DNA of 64,000 bases, from NCBI GenBank assembly GCA_963777735.1, contig CAVZRQ010000008.1, positions 1,240,001-1,304,000 on the forward strand, given 5' to 3'. Positions 26,751 to 36,324 of the stretch are shown here, piece by piece; the first letter of the stretch is position 1, and the number at the start of each line of letters is the position of its first letter. The notes beneath the pieces are model-generated. The model was not told the DNA's origin and ran no database searches. It saw only the letters and a program-made list of their open reading frames with translations. Both the position numbers and the translations under genes were made by a program. Origin of the DNA: ZC4RG30 sp963777735. Lineage in GTDB: Bacteria; Pseudomonadota; Gammaproteobacteria; Steroidobacterales; Steroidobacteraceae.

Positions 26751-27169
26751 CAATGAGCGCCATCGCCAAGAACCCGCAGGAACAGACCATCCTGGATTTC
26801 TTCCGCATCCTGTCGAGCGGCGAACTCGAGGCGATCCGCGCCACGCTGCATCCAGACGCCGAATGGCGGCCGATGGTGCAGAACATCCCCGGCGCCGGCG
26901 TGCATCACCCGCGCGATTACATCGTCGACCAGTTTCTGGCACCCGTGCGCGGCATGTTCGTACCGGGAGACCCGAAGACCACGGTCAACAAGATGCTGTC
27001 GGATGGCAATTACGTGATGTGCGAATCGCGGGCCATCGGCAAGCTCCCCGACGGCCGTGTCTACGACAACCACTATGCCTGGGCCTTCGAGCTGAAAGAC
27101 GGCCTGGTCTGGCGGATCCGCGAGTACATGGACAGCCACTACATCGCGACACTTTTCGGCGGGGGCTGA
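26747..27169 (+). CDS. SnoaL/NTF2-like fold protein
   Basis: The 140-residue product has the NTF2-like cone fold pattern: an N-terminal helix with ILDFFRILSSGELEAIRATL, then HPDAEWRPMV, and the final strand YAWAFELKDGLVWRIREYMD. Proteins of this type act as cyclases, isomerases, dehydratases or hydrolases, or as accessory pockets. Its ATG overlaps the CMD stop by 4 bases; a second in-frame ATG lies at 26753. Placement between CMD and SDR suggests a small enzyme in the same pathway. No diagnostic catalytic residues can be assigned. Confidence 0.8.
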   Translation: MTMSAIAKNPQEQTILDFFRILSSGELEAIRATLHPDAEWRPMVQNIPGAGVHHPRDYIVDQFLAPVRGMFVPGDPKTTVNKMLSDGNYVMCESRAIGKLPDGRVYDNHYAWAFELKDGLVWRIREYMDSHYIATLFGGG

Positions 27170-27172
27170 ACC

Positions 27173-27955
27173 ATGGGCACCTTGAAGGGCAAGACCATCA
27201 TCGTCACCGGCGCGGCGGGCGCGATCGGCTCTGCCACGGCCAGCGTGCTCGCGCGCGAAGGCGCGAAGCTGATGCTGGTGGACGTGCGTGCCGAAGGGCT
27301 CGCATTGCGCGAGAAGGAATTGCGCGCGGCGGGCGCGGACGTAGCGAGCAGCACCGCGGACGTAAGCCGCAGCGCCGAGGTGAAAGCCTTCATCGACGCG
27401 ACCGTGGCACGCTTCGGCCGCGTCGACGGCCTGTTCAACAACGCCGGCATCGAAGGCCATATCGCACCGACCTGGGAATACGACGAGGCCGAGTTCGATC
27501 ATGTCACCCGCGTCAACGTGAACGGCGTGTTCCTCGGCATGCGGCATGTGTTGCCGTTGATGATCGCGCAGGGCAGCGGCGCCATCGTCAACACGGCCTC
27601 GATCGGCAGCGAGCGCGGCCTGGCTGGCGCCTGCACCTACAACGCCAGCAAACATGCCGTGGTGGGTCTCACGCGCACCGCTGCTGCCGAAGCCGGGCCG
27701 ATGGGCATCCGCGTCAACTGCGTGATGCCGGGCGTGATCGACACTCCCTTGCTCGAATCAGTCCTGGGGCCGTTGTTCAACGGCGACATCGACCTCGGCA
27801 AGAAGACGCTGGGGAAGATCGCGCCGCTGGAGCGCATCGGCAAACCGGTGGAGATCGGTGAGGTGGTGGCTTTCCTGCTGTCGGACGCGTCGAGCTTCGT
27901 GACGGGGGCAGCCTGGTCGATAGACGGCGGGGCACTCTGCACCATTCGTCACTGA
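27173..27955 (+). CDS. Short-chain dehydrogenase/reductase
   Basis: The 260-residue protein is a classical SDR: cofactor motif TGAAGAIGSATASVLA, Asp after strand 2 (VDVRAEG), NNAGIEG, catalytic Ser in NTASIGSERG and YNASKHAVV giving the Tyr and Lys. Asp at the end of strand 2 favours NAD over NADP. It starts 3 bases after the previous stop. It probably interconverts an alcohol and ketone in the cluster's pathway. Confidence 0.92.
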   Translation: MGTLKGKTIIVTGAAGAIGSATASVLAREGAKLMLVDVRAEGLALREKELRAAGADVASSTADVSRSAEVKAFIDATVARFGRVDGLFNNAGIEGHIAPTWEYDEAEFDHVTRVNVNGVFLGMRHVLPLMIAQGSGAIVNTASIGSERGLAGACTYNASKHAVVGLTRTAAAEAGPMGIRVNCVMPGVIDTPLLESVLGPLFNGDIDLGKKTLGKIAPLERIGKPVEIGEVVAFLLSDASSFVTGAAWSIDGGALCTIRH

Positions 27956-27982
27956 CGATTACACAACAAGAATAAGGGGGGA

Positions 27983-29210
27983 ATGATGGCCAGCGACAAG
28001 AAATACCAGTGGCTGCTGATCGCATTGCTGAGCGCGAACTTCGGCGTCGTGTTCTTCGATCGCCAGGCCTTCACGTTCCTCGGCACTTTCATCCAGCCCG
28101 ATCTGAACCTGACCCAGGCGCAGATCGGTGACATCGCTGCGGCCTTCTCGTTTGCCTGGGCGATTGCCGGCCTGTTCATGGGCACCATCTCGGACCGCTT
28201 CGGCCGGCGCAAGACCATCCTGGTCATTGCCACCCTCGTGTTTTCCTGCGCTTCCGTGCTTTCCGGCTTCGCCACCGGCTTCGTGGCCCTGATGGCTGCG
28301 CGCATGCTGATGGGCATTGCCGAAGGCGGCATCATGCCGATCACGCAGACATTGATCGCCGCCGACGTAGCGCCAGAGCGTCGCGGTCTCGCGCATGGCA
28401 TTGCACAGAACGTGGGCGCGAACTTCCTGGCCAATTTCCTTGGGCCCATCGTGGTGGTGGCCATCGCGCTCGCCGTGGGCTGGCGCAATGCCTTCATGAT
28501 CGTGGCGATACCGGGATTCGTGATGGCGCTGCTGCTCGCCTGGTTCGTGCGTGAGCCGCATCACCTCGACAAGCATCCGAAACCCACCTTGGCCGGCGCA
28601 CTGGCGCTGCTGTCGGATCGCAACATCCTGGTCTGCTGCCTGCTGTCGATATTGCTGGTGGCATATCTCGTGGTGTTCGCGGTTTTCATGCCGTTCTATC
28701 TCGAAGGCGCCCGCGGCATCCCGCCCGGAGAAATGGCGCTGGATCATGGCCAGCAGCGGCCTCGCTTCCATTGCCATCGCATTCATCGTGCCCGGGCTTT
28801 CAGACCGCATTGGTCGCAAGCCAGTGGCCGTCGTGGCTTCCCTGCTCGGCGTCTGCGTGCCGCTTGGCGCCATGTGGGTGGATGGCAGCTCCATGTGGCC
28901 TTACTACCTGGCATTTGCCGCGGGCGCGTCCATCACCGGCGTGTTCCCGCTGGCCATGGCCACGATTCCTTCAGAGGTCGTGAAGCCGGGTCTCACAGCC
29001 ACCGCACTCAGCCTTACCATGGGGACCAGTGAAATCATCGGTGGTGTGTTTGCGCCATCCATCGCCGGCCGTGCATCGGTTGCGTACGGACTGACTGCCC
29101 CGCTGTGGATCGTTGCGGGGCTCGCCGTGGCGGCAGCCATCGTGGCATTGCTGCTGCGCGAAACCGCACCGGCTGTGCTGGCACGGCGCAATCAGGCGAG
29201 GCCAGCGTGA
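27983..29210 (+). CDS. MFS transporter (one frameshift)
   Basis: The reconstructed protein is about 408 residues with 12 predicted helices. The N-terminal half shows DRQAFTFLG, the loop motif SDRFGRRKTILV and AEGGIMPITQTLI. An extra base near 28741 breaks the frame between GEMAL and IMASSGLASIAIAF, after which the second loop motif SDRIGRKPVAV is intact. AAGGGGGGA precedes the ATG. Its N-terminal pattern resembles the MFS carrier of the minus-strand operon at 10091-11332. It is a likely importer of an organic acid for the surrounding cluster. Confidence 0.82.
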
Positions 29211-29227
29211 TCGCAGGGGCATGACGG

Positions 29228-30857
29228 ATGACGGGCGCGAATGAATTCGACTATGTGATCGTGGGCGCCGGCACGGCCGGTTGCGTGCTGGCGGCGCGTC
29301 TCTCCGAAGATCCCGCCGTGAGTGTCTGCCTGATCGAAGCGGGGCCTCGTGACTCGCACCCTTTCATCCAGGTGCCTGCGCTGGTGGGAGCCGCCATCGG
29401 CCGCAAGCGTCTCAACTGGCGGTTCATGACGGAACCGCAGCCGCAGCTCGACAACCGGCGCATTCCGGTGCCGCGCGGCCATGTGGTGGGTGGCTCCGGC
29501 TCCATCAATGGCATGGCCTATTACCGGGGGCATCCCAGCGAATATGACGAGTGGGCTGCGACGGGAAACACCGGCTGGGGCTGGCGTGATGTGTTGCCCT
29601 ATTTCAGGCGTTCGGAAACGAACGAGAGCTATCCGGACTCACCTCATCACGGGCAGTCCGGGCCCATCAATGTGCGGCACATCCGCAAACCCAATGCATT
29701 GAATCATTCGTTCCTGCAGGCCTTCGAGGCACTGGGTGAATACCCGGCCTGCAAGGACCTGACCGGACCCGAACCCGAAGGCTACGGCCTGCGGCAGGGC
29801 ACGATCCGCCGTGGCCGACGCGACTCCACTGCCGTCGCGTTCCTGCGCCCTGCACTCTCGCGCCCGAACCTGACCCTGCTCAGCGATACGCTGGTTACGC
29901 GGCTGCTGATTGACCGCGGCACCGCCACAGGGGTGGAGATCCGTGCAGCGGCATGCGCCTGGCCGTGCAACGCAGAGCCTTCGCGCCCGCCGCGAGACGC
30001 TGCTCTGTGCCGGCGCCATCCAGTCGCCACAGATCCTGATGCTTTCCGGCGTGGGGGATGCCGACGAGCTGCAGCGCCACGGCATTGCCCTGCAGCATCA
30101 CCTGCCGGGCGTGGGCGGCAACTACCACGACCACATGGCCGTCTCGGTGCTCATGGAGACTGCCAACACGTTGTCCTATGGGCTTTCCTTCCGCACCGCG
30201 CATCGCGCCCTGTGGAATCTCGTGCAGTACCTGGCAATGCGCGACGGGCCACTGGCCAGCAACCTGTTCGAGTCCACGGCCTTCATCCGCAGCAGTGCAA
30301 CGGCCACCCGTCCGGACCTGCAACTGGTGTTCCAGCCCGCGCGCCGCAATCGCGGCACGTTTCCGTTGCCGCTGGGGCACGGTTACGCAATCAGCAGCGT
30401 GGGTCTGCATCCGAAAAGCCGCGGACGCATCCGGCTGGCAAGCGGTGACCCAAAGGCCGCGCCGCTGCTCGATCCGAACCTGCTGGCGGATCCCGCCGAC
30501 ATCCAGCCCTTGCTGCATGGCCTGAAACTCGCGCGTCGCCTGCTCGCGGGCAGCGCATTTGCGCGCTTCAACGCGCGGGAGGTCGCGCCGGGACCTGCGA
30601 TTGCCACCGATGCCGAGCTCATCGCCTACATTCGCCGCGCTGCGCACACGGTGCACCACCCTGCCGGCACCTGTCGCATGGGCATCGAGGCCGATGCCGT
30701 GGTCGATCCGCAACTGAAGGTGCGGGGCGTGGCGAACCTGCGCGTGGTGGATGCTTCCATCTTCCCGTTCGTGACCGGCGGCAATACCAACGCACCCGTG
30801 GTGATGGTGGCGGAGAAAGCCGCCGACATGATCCTTGGCCGACCCGCCGCACAATAG
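29228..30857 (+). CDS. GMC-family FAD oxidoreductase (one frameshift)
   Basis: The reconstructed product is 542 residues, the usual GMC length. FAD binding is shown by VIVGAGTAGCVLAARLSED and LIEAGPRDSH; the two GMC signatures are PRGHVVGGSGSINGMAYYRG and GAIQSPQILMLSGVG. The active-site pair is a His in VHHPAGTCRMG and an Asn in GGNTNAPVV. One extra base near 29942 separates GVEI from VQRHAPGRATQ. It has no signal peptide. GMC enzymes oxidise primary alcohols, and here an aryl or aliphatic alcohol intermediate is likely. Confidence 0.87.
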
Positions 30858-30887
30858 ATCCGCACTGGCAATTACCGGGGAACAGGC

Positions 30888-31763
30888 ATGGCTGCAGAAC
30901 ACATCAGGCACTGGCGCATCGGCGATGTGGAAATCGCCCGCATCGTCGAGGTCAACGGCTGGGAAGACGACATCACCATGCTGCTGCCCGATGCCACCCC
31001 GCAGTACGTACAGCAGTTCGGCTGGTTGCTGCCGCATTTTGCAACTCCGGAAGGGAAGATGATCATCTCCTTCCAGTGCTTCGTACTGCGCTCGAAGGGC
31101 CGCAGCGTGATGATCGACACCTGCATCGGCGCAGACCGGCAGCGCGAGTTCCCCGTGTTCAGCAACATGCAGACCACCTTCCTGGAAGATCTGGCCGCCG
31201 CGGGCTTTCCGCACGAATCCATCACCGACGTGTTGTGCACCCACCTGCACTTCGATCATGTGGGCTGGAACACCCGCAAGGTGAATGGCAAATGGGTACC
31301 CACCTTCCCGCAGGCGCGCTACTACTTCGGTCGCGAGGAGTGGCGGCACTGGCAGCACCTGCGCGACACCAACGGCTACCACGACATGGAACATCTCCAC
31401 GACGCCATCGATCCGGTGATGGCAGCTGGCCTCGTGGAGTTCGTTGATCCGGACTTCCGCCTGACCGACGAGGTCTCGCTGATGCCGACGCCGGGCCATA
31501 CGCCCGGCCATGTGAGCGTGCTGATTGAGTCACGCGGGGAGAGCGCCGTGATCACCGGCGATCTGATGCATAACCCCATCCAGATCGCCGTGCCTGCGGT
31601 CGAAGCCCGCTTCGACATGGACAAGGCAGCCGGCGCGCACACACGCTGCGCCTTCGTCGAACGTTTCAACAACACGGAAACGCTGGTGATCGGCAGCCAC
31701 TTCTCCGAACCCAGCGCCGGCCACATCGTGCCGGATGGCACTGCCTGGAAACTGAAGGTCTGA
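30888..31763 (+). CDS. MBL-fold metallohydrolase, second lactonase-like copy
   Basis: The 291-residue protein has the HxHxDH motif THLHFDHVGWN (about residues 117-127), GHTPGHVSV, the bridging Asp in ITGDLMHNPI, and a terminal His in IGSHFSEPSAGH. An N-terminal strand WRIGDVEIARIVEV is typical of the MBL group annotated as lactonase or quinolinase-like hydrolase. It is cytoplasmic. It follows the GMC gene by 30 bases and directly precedes an SDR, so lactone or ester opening within the cluster is the favoured role. It is not a close copy of the MBL gene at 24637. Confidence 0.83.
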   Translation: MAAEHIRHWRIGDVEIARIVEVNGWEDDITMLLPDATPQYVQQFGWLLPHFATPEGKMIISFQCFVLRSKGRSVMIDTCIGADRQREFPVFSNMQTTFLEDLAAAGFPHESITDVLCTHLHFDHVGWNTRKVNGKWVPTFPQARYYFGREEWRHWQHLRDTNGYHDMEHLHDAIDPVMAAGLVEFVDPDFRLTDEVSLMPTPGHTPGHVSVLIESRGESAVITGDLMHNPIQIAVPAVEARFDMDKAAGAHTRCAFVERFNNTETLVIGSHFSEPSAGHIVPDGTAWKLKV

Positions 31764-31764
31764 C

Positions 31765-32526
31765 ATGCACAACCACCCTGATCTATCTGGCCAGAATGTT
31801 TTCATCACCGGGGCCGCACGAGGCCTCGGTAAATCGATGGCGCTCAAACTCGCGGCCTGCGGCGCCACGGTCGGCGTTTCCGATCTGGGCATGGCGGATT
31901 GCGAGGTCGTCGCCGAGGAGATTCGCAGCAAAGGCGGGCAAGCACATGCCTATGTGGCGGATGTGGCCGTCCGCAAGCTGTTCATGGCTGCTGCAGCCAC
32001 CTTTGCGGCGCAATATGGTCGCATCGATGCCGTGATCAACAATGCCATGCTGCTCAAGTACGAGCCGGTCGAGCAGATCAGCGAGGAAACACTGACCCGC
32101 ATGACGGCCATCGGCATCAATGGCAGCGTGTGGGGCGCCCAGGCACTGCTGGCACATTACGACCCGGCAAGAGGCGGCGCACTGATCAACATGGCCTCGC
32201 CGGTGGCGGAAAAAGGTTTCCCCAATACCGCTGCCTACAGCCTGGTGAAAGGCGCGATCGTGACCCTCACCAAGGTGCTGGCGGCGGAACTGGGACCACG
32301 CAATGTGCGCGTGAATGCCATCTCGCCAGGCTCCGTGCCCACGCCCGGCGCATTGGGGCTGAATGACGCTGCAGAATACGCGCGGCGCAGAAACACCATT
32401 CCGCTGCGCCGGCTCGGAAGTGAGCAGGACAACGCCGACGCCTGCGCGTTCCTGTTGAGCAGCCAGGCCTCGTTCATCAATGGCGAGATCCTGCATGTGG
32501 ATGGCGGCATTGCCGCCGCAGGATAG
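31765..32526 (+). CDS. Short-chain dehydrogenase/reductase
   Basis: The 253-residue protein shows TGAARGLGKSMALKLA, Asp after strand 2 (VSDLGMADCEV), NNAMLLKYEP in place of the usual NNAG, catalytic Ser in MASPVAEKG and Tyr-x-x-x-Lys in YSLVKGAIV. It starts 1 base after the MBL stop. The NNAM variant is unusual but lies outside the catalytic triad. It is a probable alcohol or dihydrodiol dehydrogenase of the cluster. Confidence 0.88.
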   Translation: MHNHPDLSGQNVFITGAARGLGKSMALKLAACGATVGVSDLGMADCEVVAEEIRSKGGQAHAYVADVAVRKLFMAAAATFAAQYGRIDAVINNAMLLKYEPVEQISEETLTRMTAIGINGSVWGAQALLAHYDPARGGALINMASPVAEKGFPNTAAYSLVKGAIVTLTKVLAAELGPRNVRVNAISPGSVPTPGALGLNDAAEYARRRNTIPLRRLGSEQDNADACAFLLSSQASFINGEILHVDGGIAAAG

Positions 32527-32536
32527 GAGCACTGCC

Positions 32537-33719
32537 ATGCAAGCCATTCCCGAGTTCGATACCGATATCTTCAGCCGTGAGTCGGTGCGTCACGCCAATG
32601 CCGTGGACGACCGCCTGCGCGAGTTCGCACCCGTGGTGCGATTGCCGGGAGAAGATGCCGTGATGCTGGCGCGCTTCGAGCATGTGTCCGCCGGGCTCAA
32701 GGACTGGAAGAGTTTCTCCAACACATCCCGCCCCTGGCACGATCCGAATTCCGTGCGCCCCGAGCTGTTGCTGACGGATGATCCACCCAAACACACCCGC
32801 GTGCGCGCGGTGGTGTCCAATGCGCTGTCACCGGCCTCCCTGAACCAGCTCGCCGAGCCTTTCCGCCGGGATGCACGGGCCATCGTCGAGCGGCTGCGGG
32901 CGCGCGAGGGCGAAGTGATCGATGTGGTGGGCGACATCACCCAGCCCTTCATCTACAAAGTACTGCCGGATCTGATTGGCCTGCCGGAAGCGGGTCGCGA
33001 GCACATGTCCGCCTTCGGCAACATGGTGTGGGCCACCATGGGTCCGATGAACGAGCTGTTTCACGAGGCCATGCGCGACACCAGCGGCGAAGTCCTCACC
33101 TGGGCCGGGTCCTGCTGCAGGCGTGAGAACCTTGCTGCCGGAAGCCTCGGCATGGCGATGTACGAGGCCGCCGATCGGGGAGAAGTCTCACCCGCCGAGG
33201 CCGAGCTGCTGGTCGGCATCCTGCTCTCTGCCGCCGCCGACACCACCGTGCTCACCATGGCCAACACGCTGCGCGCGTTCAGCGAATTCCCGGATGAATA
33301 CCAACTGGTGCGCAACGACCCGAAACTCGCGCGGCTGGCGTTTGAAGAAAGCCTGCGCTGGGATTCCCCTTCACGCATGGCCGGCCGCATCGCCATGCGC
33401 GATATCGAGATCGAGGAGTACGTGATTCCGCAAGGGTACGCGTTGCGGCCTGATGTTCGCCGCCGCCAATCGGGATCCGCGTCGCTGGGAAGATCCGTAT
33501 CGATTCCAGGTGCGCCGCCCCAATACCGGGCACCTCGGCTTCGGCTTCGGCGTCCACGCCTGCGTGGGCCGCGTGCTGGCACTGCTGGAAGCCGACGCCC
33601 TGCTGGGCACGGTGGCGGAATCCGTCACGCGCATCGAGCCTGCCGGCCCGATGGAGCCATGGATGACGACCGTCGGACATGGACCAGCAAAGTTGCCGGT
33701 CCGACTGCATTTCGGCTAA
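32537..33719 (+). CDS. Cytochrome P450 (one frameshift)
   Basis: From ATG 32537, with AGGAGC 7 bases upstream, the reconstructed product is 393 residues, typical for a soluble bacterial P450. Landmarks are HTRVRAVVSNALSP, the I-helix SAAADTTVLTMAN with the acid-Thr pair, ExxR in FEESLRWDSP, and the haem-Cys loop FGFGVHACVGRVL. An extra base near 33452 breaks the frame before MFAAANRDPRRWEDP. The general type matches class I P450s that hydroxylate or O-demethylate small acids. No ferredoxin or ferredoxin reductase lies in this window, so redox partners must be elsewhere. Confidence 0.88.
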
Positions 33720-33742
33720 CCGGTTTGTTCAAGGAGAACGGC

Positions 33743-34916
33743 ATGCAAACACCTCGCTGGCTGGCATCACTTCTCATGCTGGCAGTGGCTCTGCCATTGC
33801 CAGCCCATCACGGCATCTCCAACTGGGATCTCAACACGGATGTTTCGATCACCGGCCGCATCAGCCGGATCGAGTTCATCAATCCACATGCCTGGTTGCA
33901 CGTGGAAGTGAAGAACGCCCAGGGCAAGGACGGAAGACTGGAAATGCGAGATGCGCTCGGCCCATTCATTGCGCCGTTCCGGATGGACAGATGAAATGTT
34001 CAAGGCAGGCAGTGCAATCACCGTGACGGGTTCGCCGGAAAGAACCAAACCGCGGCAGTGCTACCTCTCTACCATCCTGTTCGCCGATGGCAGCAGCATG
34101 GACCGCTATGGCCAGCGGCAGCTTGCGGTAGCAGAGAAGGCGAAAGTCGCCGCAGTGCGTCCCGCACGCACGACAGACGGCCGCCCGAACCTGGCGGGTG
34201 ACTGGGCCGCTGAACAGCGCGTGATGAGTGATCCACGCGGCCAACTGGGCACGCTCGTCACATTGAGCCAGGCTGCCAGCATGAAGCCCGGCGAACTGCC
34301 GGCGGGGCAGCAGGCCTTCCCCGGTGCACGCGGCTCCGCGGCATCGCAGGCGGCAGACCCGGTGCGCGCGGCCTGGGATCGCCCGATTCCGGTGAAACTC
34401 ACCGCCGTCGGCCGCAAGGCGCTGGAAACCTTCAACCCGGCCACGCGCGACAATCCGCGCCTGCGCTGCGAACCCACGGGCATCCTGTTCGACTGGACCT
34501 TCGACAGCGTGACCAACCGGATCACGCAGACTCCTGCCCGCATCACGATGCAGTACGGTCACATGGACCTCTCACGCACCATCCACCTCGATCAGCGCGT
34601 GGTGCCAGCGAACACAAAGCCTTCACGCGCGGGATATTCGATCGGCCGCTGGGAGGGTGATGTGCTCATCGTGGAGACCACGCATTTCCTGCCAGGCGTA
34701 CTGAACGCCGATTCGCGCATCCTGCATGGCCCGAAGCTGCGCATCACCGAGCGGTTCGAACTCGACGCCAGCACCCGCAGGCTCACCCGCCGCTTCGAGG
34801 CGGTGGATCCGGAATACTTCGAAGATGTATGGCGCGGCGTGGATATGGTGCTGCCCGCCGACATCTCCTACGCGCCCTATCGCTGCAAGGATCCCGGCGG
34901 CGCGCCTGCGCGCTGA
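33743..34916 (+). CDS. Fusion of DUF6152 with the unnamed exported family (one frameshift)
   Basis: The reconstructed protein is about 390 residues with a signal peptide ending near LPA. Residues 20-125 are a DUF6152 domain: AHHGISNWDLNTDVSITG, EFINPHAWLHVEV and SGWTDEMFKAGSAITVTG. Residues 150-385 belong to the family seen at 7428-9008 and 38813-39529, with RCEPTGILF, SIGRWEGDVLIVETTHF, ITERFELD, VDPEYFEDVW and a late Cys in YRCKDPG. An extra base near 33974 breaks the frame inside the first domain. AAGGAG precedes the ATG. The fusion ties the two domains functionally; both should be periplasmic. Confidence 0.75.
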
Positions 34917-34935
34917 CCCTTCACTTGCCGGCGCA

Positions 34936-36085
34936 CTACTCTGCGGCCGACAGCACCATGTCGGCCAGCTTCTGGAAGCGGCGCATGTTGGCGTTGTGCC
35001 CCATCACGCCGGCTGTCAGGCAGGCGAAGGTGATGTCGCGCTCCGGATCCACCCAGAACAGCGACGTGCCGGCACCGTAGTTGCCGAAGCTGCGCGGCGA
35101 CGCCAGCGTGCCGAACATGTGCGGGCACAGCGCCGTGCCACGCACTGAAAATCCGAGGCCGATATAGGCCGGCGCCGGATCCAGACCTTCCTCGCGACCA
35201 CGCGCGGCATACAGCTCGTTCACCATCTCGCCGGTCCAGTTGCGCGAAGCCATTTCGATCATCGCGGGTGAAATCAGGCGCGCACCATTGGCCGGTGCCG
35301 CCACTGCGGAACAGATCCGCGAAGCGGAACAGATCCGGCGTGGTGGAGACGATGCCCACCCAGGGCATCTCGCCCTGCTCGTCCTCAAAGGCACCATTCG
35401 GACCAGGTGTATTGCGGCTCTTGTGGCCGATGGGATAGTTGTTGCGGAAGTCCGGCACCACCTTGCGTGCGCGCAGGTCGGCACGCAGGCCCACTGCCGT
35501 GTCGCGCATGCCCAGCGGATCGAGGATCTCTTCCTGCACGATCTGCCGATAGCGGCGCTGTTTCGGGTCGGTGCGCAGCAGCGCCTCGGCCATCAGCACA
35601 TGGTTGGCCAGCGGCGAATAGGCCACCTTGGTGCAGGGCGCATCCACCGGCGCCACCTCGGCGATGACGGTGCGCGCGACCTCGGCGAAATTGTCGATGT
35701 ACCAGCCGGGCACCACTTCGAAAATGATCGGGAACCCGGCCTGATGCGACAGCAGATGCCACATCTGGATCTTCTCGCGGCCGCGGCCGGTGAACTCCGG
35801 GATCAGCTGGCTGATCGGCGTGGTCAGGGCGAAGCGACCCTGCTCGATGGCCTGCAGCACCAGCAGGTTGGTGAACGCCTTGGTCACCGAGAAGATGTTG
35901 AACACCGAGTCCATGGCCAGGGGCTGCGACTGCTGCGCATCGGCCGCACCAATCGCCGCCGCCAGCGCAACCTTGCCGCCGCGCGCCACCTGGATGACGG
36001 CACCGTGATAGAGGCCGGCGCGGATATCCTCGCGGATGGCATCCTGAACTCCAGCCAGACGGGACTGGTCCATGCCTGTGCTCAT
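34936..36085 (-). CDS. Serine hydrolase of the beta-lactamase/class C esterase family (one frameshift)
   Basis: The reconstructed product is about 382 residues. The catalytic Ser-x-x-Lys is SVTK in FNIFSVTKAFTN (about residue 66), and the Tyr element is YSPLAN. An N-terminal block with AVIQVARGGKVAL is typical of EstB-like esterases and penicillin-binding-type hydrolases. No signal peptide is seen. One extra base near 35301 separates DLFRFADLFRS from APANGARLISPAM. It faces away from the exported dioxygenase gene and toward the plus-strand cluster end. An esterase or lactonase role is more likely than antibiotic resistance. Confidence 0.82.
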
Positions 36086-36324
36086 CTTATCCCCCTGTTC
36101 ATTGCTTCGACCCGGCAGCCGGATTGTACTTTGCGCGCCGCTGGTTCAGGCGGCTGGACCACCCATGCGGATCCGCGCCACGCCAATGAAGATCGTCTGG
36201 AACGCTGCGCGAGCAGTCCCCATGCCCTTCACTCCTGTGTCCCCTGCTGCGCCTGCCTTGGGTTGTTTTTCGTGGCTCACAGGCGCATCTTTGCCCGCAA
36301 GAACCAGCCTTGCGGGAAGGGTAC

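Noticed and set aside
34936..36085. Antibiotic-resistance beta-lactamase.
   Set aside because: SxxK and a Tyr element are present, but there is no signal peptide and the sequence resembles EstB-like esterases more.
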